Positions 3,681 to 8,634 of a stretch of 8,634 bases of DNA are shown one piece after another. The stretch comes from Microbacterium sp. (GTDB lineage: Bacteria > Actinomycetota > Actinomycetes > Actinomycetales > Microbacteriaceae): the NCBI GenBank assembly GCA_031286555.1, contig JAITUD010000125.1, positions 1 through 8,634 of the forward strand. The letters run 5' to 3'. Position numbers and translations under genes: made by a program. The notes under the pieces were generated by a model. The model was not told the DNA's origin. It saw only the letters and a list, made by a program, of their open reading frames with translations, and searched no databases. Numbering within the stretch: the stretch's first letter is position 1; each line of letters starts with the position of its first letter.

Positions 3681-5613
3681 CGATCTGACGGCAGACGCCG
3701 ATCTCGTCCTCCGCACCCGCTCGGGTGACGCCGAAGCGTTCGGCGAACTCTGGCGTCGGCATTACCCCTCCGGCATGGCGGTCGCCCGCTCGATCACCTC
3801 GACGATCGATGCCGACGACCTCGTGCAGGAGTCCTACGCACGCATCTACCAGGCGATCCTCAAGGGCGGGGGGCCGAACGGCTCGTTCCGCGCCTACCTC
3901 TTCACGAGCATCCGGAACACCGCCGCGGCCTGGGGTCGCGCGCGTCGCGACACGGCGATCGACGAGCTCGACACCGTCGTCGACCCGGCCAGCACCGATC
4001 AGGCCGCCGAGGAGGCGCTCGACCGTGGCCTCACCGCGCAGGCGTTCCGCAGCCTTCCCTCCCGCTGGCAGGAGGTGCTCTGGTACTCCGAGATCGAGCA
4101 GATGAAGCCGGGCGAGATCGCCCCGCTCCTCGGAATGAAGGCCGGTGCCGTCTCGCAGCTCGCGTTCCGCGCCCGTGAGGGTCTGCGCGAGGCCTGGATC
4201 CAGGCGCATCTGCGCAGCGCCGAGCCCGGTTCCGACTGCCAGTGGACGATCGAGCATCTCGGCGCCTACTCCCGCGGCAACCTCGGCGTGCGCGACCGCA
4301 AGCGCCTCGAGGCGCACCTTGACGACTGCGCGCGCTGCATGATCGTCGCCGCCGAGGCGAAGGACGTCTCCAGCCGGCTGGCCCTCGTGCTGCTCCCGCT
4401 CGTGCTCGGCATCGCCGGCGCGGGCGGCTATCTCGCCTCGCTGCAGGGCGGCGGCACCCCGATCGTGGCACTCGCGGCGATGCCCTCCGGAGTCGTCGAG
4501 GGCGCGGTCGTCGCCGGCGGCACGGCGGTCGGCGCCGGCGCAGGCGTCGCCGGGTCCGGCCAGGCCGGCGGGTCAGGCGGCTCCTCGGCGTCCGGCGGAT
4601 CGCTCACCGGCATCGGTGCGCTCGTCGGCGCGGGCTCCGCAGCACTGCTCGTCGCCGGTGTCGTCGCCGCGGTCGCGGTGGTCCCCGGCATGTTGAACGG
4701 CTCGCCCGCCACTTCGCAGCCCTCGGCCGGCGACGATGACCCGTCATCCATCTCGTCCGAGGTCGCCCCCGACTCGTCAGTGCTGGGCAAGCAGCCCGTC
4801 GTGATCGAGGTCGACGACGAGCAGCCGCCGGCCCCGAAGCAGTCGACGCCCCCGGTCGCCGACTCCGCACCGGTCGCCCCGCCCGCTCCGGCACCCTCCC
4901 GCAGCACGGCGCCGAGTCAGACGACCCCGCCGGCACCGGTCAAGCCCACCACTCCGCCCACCGATCCGGGAACGAACCCGGGCACCGACCCCGGAACGGA
5001 TCCCGGCACAGACCCCGGCACGGATCCGGGCACCGACCCCGGAACGGATCCGGGAGATCCGACGCCTCCGGTCGCGCCCGAGCTGTCGCACGGCTCTGCG
5101 ACGTTCTGGCTGGACTCGCGAGGCCGACTGCACGTCTCCCTCCCGGTCACCGGCACCCCCGGCGCGACAGTCCGGGCCTCGATCGTCGAAGTTCCCGGCA
5201 AGACGACGAGCGTCGTGCTCGACACCGCGGGCAAGAGCACCGTCGACCTGGTGCTGCCGTGGGGCCAGGCTCTCAAGCCCAGCACCGCGATCGAGCTTCG
5301 CGCCACGATCAACGGCAAGTCCGGCGACCCGTTGCAGCTGACCCTGCGTGGCCTGGGATGGACCGGCGAGGTCCCGGACGAGCCTGCGTCCTCGCTCCCT
5401 GCCCCCACGCCCGCGCCCGCCCCGGCTCCGGAGCCGACCCCGGCCGCACTCCCCGCACCGGTCGCCGTTCCGGTCACCCCTGTTCCGGCGCCCGCAGCCC
5501 CCGCACCTGTTGCCGCAGACCCGGCCGCGCCCGCGGAGCCGGATGCCGCAGTGGTGGACGCTCCCGCCGTGTCGGACACCGCCGCAGACCCCGCCGAGGC
5601 CCCGGGCGGCTGA
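3661..5613 (+). CDS. Membrane-tethered ECF sigma factor fused to a zinc anti-sigma motif and an extended C-terminal domain
   Basis: A 650-residue chain, where ECF sigma factors normally have about 170-200. In order: sigma region 2 (about 10-95; DADDLVQESYARIYQ at 50-64, SFRAYLFTSIRNTA at 75-88); region 4 helix-turn-helix (about 125-180; RSLPSRWQEVLWYSEIEQ, then MKPGEIAPLLGMKAGAVSQL); a ZAS-type zinc motif H219-x3-C223-x2-C226 with C193 or H199 as further ligand; a hydrophobic segment at 238-258; a Gly/Ala-rich stretch at 262-316; a second strong hydrophobic segment at 317-341; a Pro/Thr/Ser linker; eight TDPG repeats (434-465); a probable beta-rich domain (about 475-572); and an Ala/Pro tail to 650. 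Inference: the sigma part is held inactive at the membrane and released on an envelope signal, probably by proteolysis. Multi-domain ECF groups with fused ZAS-like and membrane parts are known in actinobacteria (for example those classed ECF52/53); I cannot assign the group. GTG 3661 follows GGAAAG at 3651; TTG 3649 is an alternative. No separate anti-sigma gene adjoins it. Confidence 0.9.
   Translation: MHDDTTDDLTADADLVLRTRSGDAEAFGELWRRHYPSGMAVARSITSTIDADDLVQESYARIYQAILKGGGPNGSFRAYLFTSIRNTAAAWGRARRDTAIDELDTVVDPASTDQAAEEALDRGLTAQAFRSLPSRWQEVLWYSEIEQMKPGEIAPLLGMKAGAVSQLAFRAREGLREAWIQAHLRSAEPGSDCQWTIEHLGAYSRGNLGVRDRKRLEAHLDDCARCMIVAAEAKDVSSRLALVLLPLVLGIAGAGGYLASLQGGGTPIVALAAMPSGVVEGAVVAGGTAVGAGAGVAGSGQAGGSGGSSASGGSLTGIGALVGAGSAALLVAGVVAAVAVVPGMLNGSPATSQPSAGDDDPSSISSEVAPDSSVLGKQPVVIEVDDEQPPAPKQSTPPVADSAPVAPPAPAPSRSTAPSQTTPPAPVKPTTPPTDPGTNPGTDPGTDPGTDPGTDPGTDPGTDPGDPTPPVAPELSHGSATFWLDSRGRLHVSLPVTGTPGATVRASIVEVPGKTTSVVLDTAGKSTVDLVLPWGQALKPSTAIELRATINGKSGDPLQLTLRGLGWTGEVPDEPASSLPAPTPAPAPAPEPTPAALPAPVAVPVTPVPAPAAPAPVAADPAAPAEPDAAVVDAPAVSDTAADPAEAPGG
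4960..5055 (+). repeat. Eight tandem 12-bp repeats coding (Thr-Asp/Asn-Pro-Gly)8
   Basis: Eight in-frame copies of a 12-bp unit encode TDPG, the second copy being TNPG. From copy 3 on, the units alternate between an ACC/ACA-GAC-CCC form and an ACG-GAT-CC(C/G) form, so the real unit of expansion is probably 24 bp. Copies 7-8 repeat copies 3-4 over their first 20 bases. The repeats form a stiff, acidic linker between the membrane part and the C-terminal domain of the fused sigma factor. Copy number may vary between strains. Confidence 0.95.
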
Positions 5614-5630
5614 CCCCGCCGGACGGCACC

Positions 5631-5658
5631 TCGGCCTCGGCCGAATAGACTTGAGGCA
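5631..5658 (+). promoter_or_regulatory. Leaderless promoter of the yrdB-oxidase-NUDIX operon (-10 box TAGACT)
   Basis: TAGACT at 5646-5651 matches TAnnnT and ends 7 bases before the A of ATG 5658, the same geometry as the promoter at 562-574. The GAGG at 5653-5656 is only one base from the ATG, too close to serve as a ribosome site, which supports leaderless translation. A palindrome, TCGGCC-TC-GGCCGA (5631-5644), abuts the -10 box and could bind a regulator. No -35 hexamer is recognised. Confidence 0.6.
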
Positions 5659-6029
5659 TGCCCCAGGACTCCGCCGCCGTTCCGGGCGTGAACCGCCCGA
5701 ACTTCACCCCGCTCGACGTCGTCCGCGCCATCGTGCTCGTCGTCGCCCTGTTCTCCCTCGGGCTGTGGGGCTTCGTGTCCTGGCCGGTGCCGATCAACAT
5801 CGTCTTCGGCATCGCCCTGCCGGTGGTCGTGCTGCTGGTGTGGGCGCTGTTCCTCTCGCCGAAGCCCGTGCTGCGGCTGCATCCGTTCCTGCGGGCCGTC
5901 GTCGAGCTGCTGATCTACGTCGGCGTGACCCTCGCCTGGTGGGCGATGGGTCAGGGCTGGGCAGGCATCGCCTTCGCCGTCGTCGCCGTCGGCGCAGGAC
6001 TGATCGCCGGGCGCCGCTCGCTGTCATGA
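5658..6029 (+). CDS. YrdB-like (DUF2568) four-helix membrane protein
   Basis: A 123-residue integral membrane protein of unknown function. Hydrophobic segments lie at about 20-41 (DVVRAIVLVVALFSLGLWGF), 46-66, 78-97 (FLRAVVELLIYVGVTLAWWA) and 101-117. An LFLSPKP motif (64-70) joins helices 2 and 3, and the chain ends in a basic GRRSLS. This pattern and length fit the YrdB/DUF2568 family of Bacillus and actinobacteria, recognised by eye rather than by search. There is no signal peptide besides the first helix. It is first in an operon, and its TGA overlaps the next ATG by 4 bp (ATGA), so it is translationally coupled to the oxidase. It could act as a membrane partner of the oxidase, but nothing in the sequence shows that. 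Confidence 0.85.
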   Translation: MPQDSAAVPGVNRPNFTPLDVVRAIVLVVALFSLGLWGFVSWPVPINIVFGIALPVVVLLVWALFLSPKPVLRLHPFLRAVVELLIYVGVTLAWWAMGQGWAGIAFAVVAVGAGLIAGRRSLS

Positions 6030-7390
6030 CGCCTCTGGAGCTGCTCCTCGAGGTGCTGGGCGGACTGGTCGACACCGACCCCGCCGCACTCGAGGCGGCC
6101 CGCTCCGACCGCTCCGGGCACGCCGCCGAGGGCACTCCGCTCGCCATCGTGCACGCCGAGTCCGTCGAGCACGTGCAGCAGACGCTGCGCATCGCCGGGG
6201 CGACCGGTACGCCGGTGGTCGTCCGCGGTGCGGGCACGGGCCTCGCCGGCGCGGCGAACGCCGGCGCCGGCGAGATCGTGCTCTCCACCGCTCGGATGAC
6301 GCGCATCGTCGACGTGCGCCCCGACGACCTGCTGGCGGTCGTGGAACCCGGCATCCTGAACGCCGAGCTGAACGCCGAGCTCGAGCGTCACGACCTGTGG
6401 TGGGCGCCCGACCCGGCCAGCCGCGAGATCTCCACCGTCGGGGGCAACATCGCCACCGGTGCCGGCGGTCTGCTGTGCGCCAAGTACGGCGTCGTGCGCG
6501 ATGCCGTCCTCGCCATCGACCTGGTGCTCGCGGACGGACGGCTACTGAAGCTCGGCCACCGCTCGGTGAAGGGGGTCACGGGCCTCGACCTCACCTCGCT
6601 GGTGATCGGCTCCGAGGGAACCCTCGGCGTCATCGTCGGAGCGACGCTGCGACTGCGCAGGCGGGTCGAGGGCGAGGTCTGCACCCTCGCGGCGACCTTC
6701 GCAGACGTGCGCGCCGCAGCCGCGGCCTCGTCCGCCGTCACTGCGGCCGGCGTGCAGCCGGCGATCATGGAGCTGATGGATGCCGCGAGCCTCGAGGCCG
6801 TGCACGCATTGCTCGCCCTCCCCGCGCCGCTGCCCGGCGCGGCACAGCTGACGATCCGCACCGATGGCCCGGCCGCCCGTGCCGAGGCGGAGCGGATCGC
6901 CCGGGTGCTCCGCGGCGCCGGCGGCGAGGTGACCTGGAGCGCCGACGCCGAGGAGGGCGAGCGGCTGCTCGCGATCCGCCGTTCGATGCACGCCGCGATG
7001 GCGAGCCTGGGCACCACGCTCATCGAGGACGTCTCCGTGCCGCGCAGCGCGATGCCCGAGATGTTCGACGAGATCGCCCGCATCGAGCGGGCCTTCGGCA
7101 TCCGCATCCCCACCGTGGCGCATGCGGGCGACGGCAACCTGCATCCGAACTTCATCGTCGACGGCGACGAGGTGCCGCCGCGCATCTGGGACGCGGCGGG
7201 CGAGCTGTTCCGCGCCGCCCTGCGTCTGGGCGGCACACTGACCGGCGAGCACGGCATCGGCACGCTGAAGGCCCGCTGGCTGGCCGAGGAGCTCGGCGAC
7301 GACCAGTGGGAGCTGCAGCGGCAGATCGTGCGCGTCTTCGACCCGCAGGGCATTCTCAACCCAGGAAAGGTGTTCGCTCCCCATGACTGA
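6026..7390 (+). CDS. FAD-linked 2-hydroxyacid oxidase/dehydrogenase (GlcD / D-lactate dehydrogenase type)
   Basis: A 454-residue flavoenzyme of the VAO/PCMH fold, expected to oxidise a 2-hydroxy acid such as glycolate, D-lactate or D-2-hydroxyglutarate to the keto acid. The FAD_binding_4 domain (about 35-210) shows VVRGAGTGLAGAA (65-77), STVGGNIATGAGGLLCAKYG (136-155) and GSEGTLGVI (195-203). The C-terminal FAD-oxidase domain (about 215-452) shows AHAGDGNLHPNF (365-376), GEHGIGTLKA (407-416) and LNPGKVF near the end. These are the FAD-contact and substrate/metal His motifs of the family. Length fits GlcD-like single-subunit enzymes; there is no fused Fe-S or GlcF-like part and no GlcE/GlcF neighbour. 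The substrate cannot be told from sequence. The start is fixed by the ATGA overlap with the yrdB-like gene, and the 3' end overlaps the NUDIX gene by 8 bp. Confidence 0.93.
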   Translation: MTPLELLLEVLGGLVDTDPAALEAARSDRSGHAAEGTPLAIVHAESVEHVQQTLRIAGATGTPVVVRGAGTGLAGAANAGAGEIVLSTARMTRIVDVRPDDLLAVVEPGILNAELNAELERHDLWWAPDPASREISTVGGNIATGAGGLLCAKYGVVRDAVLAIDLVLADGRLLKLGHRSVKGVTGLDLTSLVIGSEGTLGVIVGATLRLRRRVEGEVCTLAATFADVRAAAAASSAVTAAGVQPAIMELMDAASLEAVHALLALPAPLPGAAQLTIRTDGPAARAEAERIARVLRGAGGEVTWSADAEEGERLLAIRRSMHAAMASLGTTLIEDVSVPRSAMPEMFDEIARIERAFGIRIPTVAHAGDGNLHPNFIVDGDEVPPRIWDAAGELFRAALRLGGTLTGEHGIGTLKARWLAEELGDDQWELQRQIVRVFDPQGILNPGKVFAPHD

Positions 7391-7778
7391 CATCCACGTG
7401 AGCGCAGCCGTCATCACCGACAGCGAAGGGCGCGCGCTGCTGGTGCGCAAGACCGGCACGGAGCGCTTCATGCAGCCCGGAGGCAAGCCCGAGGCGGGCG
7501 AGACCGCGGCGGAGACCCTCGTGCGAGAGCTGCGCGAGGAGCTCGGCCTGGTCGTGTTCCAGGACCAGCTCCGCCCGCTCGGCACGTTCGTGTCGGATGC
7601 CGCCAACGAGCCCGGTCACCGCGTCGTCGCGACCGCTTTCGCCATGAGCGCCGAGCCCGACGATGTCGTCGTGCAGGCCGAGCTCGCCGAGCTGCGCTGG
7701 ATCACCGAGGCCGAGCAGGACTCACTGCTGCTGGCGCCGCTCAGCGCGGAGCACCTGCTCCCCATCGCCTGGGGTTGA
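7383..7778 (+). CDS. NUDIX hydrolase
   Basis: A 131-residue cytoplasmic pyrophosphohydrolase with one complete Nudix box: G34-x5-E40-x7-R48-E49-L50-x-E52-E53-x-G55-L56, the Mg-binding loop-helix of the family. The N-terminal strand HVSAAVITDSEGRALLVRK and the FMQPGGKPEAGE entry to the box are typical of MutT-like house-cleaning enzymes. Substrate (oxidised nucleotide, NDP-sugar, NADH or other) cannot be judged from the sequence. ATG 7383 overlaps the oxidase stop by 8 bp. AGGAAAGG (7363-7370) lies 12 bases upstream, slightly far, so coupling to the oxidase probably helps translation. It is the last gene of the three-gene operon, facing nagB, with a hairpin between them. Confidence 0.93.
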   Translation: MTDIHVSAAVITDSEGRALLVRKTGTERFMQPGGKPEAGETAAETLVRELREELGLVVFQDQLRPLGTFVSDAANEPGHRVVATAFAMSAEPDDVVVQAELAELRWITEAEQDSLLLAPLSAEHLLPIAWG

Positions 7779-7795
7779 TCCCCGCCCGGAACGGA

Positions 7796-7828
7796 CGTGG
7801 CCGCCTCCCCTGTCGGGAAGCGGCCACG
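7796..7828. terminator. Hairpin terminator between convergent NUDIX and nagB genes
   Basis: CGTGGCCGC (7796-7804) pairs perfectly with GCGGCCACG (7820-7828). Inside, after a C-A mismatch, TCCC (7806-7809) pairs with GGGA (7815-7818). It lies 17 bp after the NUDIX stop and 19 bp after the nagB stop, so the same stem can act for both strands. No U-run is present on either strand. Confidence 0.75.
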
Positions 7829-7847
7829 GCGATCTCGGTCGCGCGGG

Positions 7848-8627
7848 TCAGATGCCCTGCCAGGCGGGCTTGTTCGCGTAGGTGTAGCGGTAGTAGTCCG
7901 CGAGCCTGAGCTTCGAGGCCGCAGCCTCGTCGACGACCACCGTCGCGTGCTCGTGCAGCTGGATGGCGGATGCCGGCAGGATGGCCGACACGGGGCCCTC
8001 GACGGCGTCCGCGATGGCCTGGGCCTTGCCCTCGCCGAAGGCCAGCAGCACGAGGTGCCTCGCACGAAGGATCGTGCCGAGACCCTGCGTGATGCAGTGC
8101 CGCGGCACCTGGTCGATCGAATCGAAGAAGCGCGCGTTGTCCTCGCGGGTCTGCTCGGTGAGCGTCTTCACGCGGGTGCGCGAGGCGAACGACGAGCCCG
8201 GCTCGTTGAAGCCGATGTGTCCGTCGGTGCCGATGCCGAGGATCTGCAGGTCCACGCCGCCGGCGGCGTCGATCGCGGCCTCGTAGTCGGCCCCCGCGTG
8301 CTGGATGGTCTCATCGGCGCCGTTCGGCACCTGCACGCGGGCCGGGTCGAGGCCGAGCGGCTCGACGACCTCGCGGGTGATGACCGAGCGGTAGCTCTCG
8401 GGGTGCGCGGGGTCGAGGCCGACGTACTCGTCCAGCGCGAAGCCGCGCACCTGCGACAGGTCACGCCCGGCGACCCGCTGCGCGAGCGCCTGGTACACGC
8501 CCAGCGGCGTGGAGCCGGTGGCCAGGCCCAGCACGGCGTCGGGCTTGAGATCCAGCAGCTCCACGATCTCCTGGGCGACGAGGGCGCTTGCGGCGGCCGC
8601 GTTCTCGACGATGACGACTTCAGCCAT
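7848..8627 (-). CDS. nagB: Glucosamine-6-phosphate deaminase/isomerase
   Basis: Converts GlcN-6-P to fructose-6-P plus ammonia, the step after NagA, passing GlcNAc carbon to glycolysis. The 259 residues fit the family (about 260). Motifs: LATGSTPLGVY (35-45) for phosphate binding, ALDEYVGL with D66, and GIGTDGHIGFNEPGSS with D135, H137 and E142. These correspond to E. coli D72, D141, H143 and E148 at a constant offset of 6. The residues used in E. coli for allosteric GlcNAc-6-P binding also seem kept: R152, K154 and T155 (E. coli R158, K160, T161). Activation by GlcNAc-6-P is therefore plausible. Start ATG 8627-8625 gives the expected N-terminus MAEVVIVEN; only 7 bases upstream are visible, so the promoter lies outside. 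It is convergent to the NUDIX operon and separate from the hexosaminidase-nagA operon. Confidence 0.96.
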   Translation of the reverse strand: MAEVVIVENAAAASALVAQEIVELLDLKPDAVLGLATGSTPLGVYQALAQRVAGRDLSQVRGFALDEYVGLDPAHPESYRSVITREVVEPLGLDPARVQVPNGADETIQHAGADYEAAIDAAGGVDLQILGIGTDGHIGFNEPGSSFASRTRVKTLTEQTREDNARFFDSIDQVPRHCITQGLGTILRARHLVLLAFGEGKAQAIADAVEGPVSAILPASAIQLHEHATVVVDEAAASKLRLADYYRYTYANKPAWQGI

Positions 8628-8634
8628 GAGCGGC

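Noticed and set aside
4960..5055. Tandem repeats as a CRISPR array or rho-independent element
   Set aside because: Units are 12 bp, in frame, without spacers, and encode a regular TDPG linker inside a continuous gene.
5497..5613. Ala/Pro-rich tail as a sortase anchor
   Set aside because: No LPXTG motif, no following hydrophobic segment and no basic end; the chain ends in DPAEAPGG.

Overview
The window is about 70% GC and almost entirely coding. Codons strongly favour G or C in the third position. Several promoters have a TAnnnT -10 box, two of them placed for leaderless transcription. Gene content and protein style point to a high-GC actinobacterium, most like the Microbacteriaceae (Microbacterium-type). 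That assignment is inference; no 16S or other marker gene is present.

Left end (1-573): the first 116 codons of glyA (serine hydroxymethyltransferase) run leftward off the window. Their 5' leader contains a recognisable ZTP (ZMP-sensing, 'pfl') riboswitch aptamer preceded by a -10 box. The 223-bp divergent intergenic region also holds two inverted repeats and the leaderless promoter of the next gene.

Amino-sugar block (574-3300): a cytoplasmic family 20 beta-N-acetylhexosaminidase and N-acetylglucosamine-6-phosphate deacetylase (nagA) overlap by 10 bp. They form a two-gene operon ended by a strong hairpin. The next enzyme of the pathway, glucosamine-6-phosphate deaminase (nagB), lies 4.6 kb away at the right end on the opposite strand, with its own promoter beyond the window. 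Together they cut GlcNAc from oligosaccharides and convert GlcNAc-6-P to GlcN-6-P and then fructose-6-P plus ammonia. The transporter and the GlcNAc kinase or PTS are not here.

Centre (3249-5613): a 412-bp non-coding stretch rich in hairpins and small repeats precedes the most unusual gene, a 650-residue protein. In one chain it has an ECF sigma factor, a zinc-binding anti-sigma (ZAS) motif, two or three hydrophobic segments, a Pro/Thr linker with eight TDPG repeats, a predicted beta-rich domain and an Ala/Pro tail. It looks like a sigma factor tethered to the membrane by its own built-in inhibitor and sensor.

Right part (5614-7830): a leaderless promoter starts a tight three-gene operon (4-bp and 8-bp overlaps). 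It encodes a YrdB-like small membrane protein, a GlcD-type FAD-linked 2-hydroxyacid oxidase/dehydrogenase and a NUDIX hydrolase. A hairpin between the convergent NUDIX and nagB genes probably terminates both.

No transposase, CRISPR array, tRNA, rRNA or prophage signal was seen.
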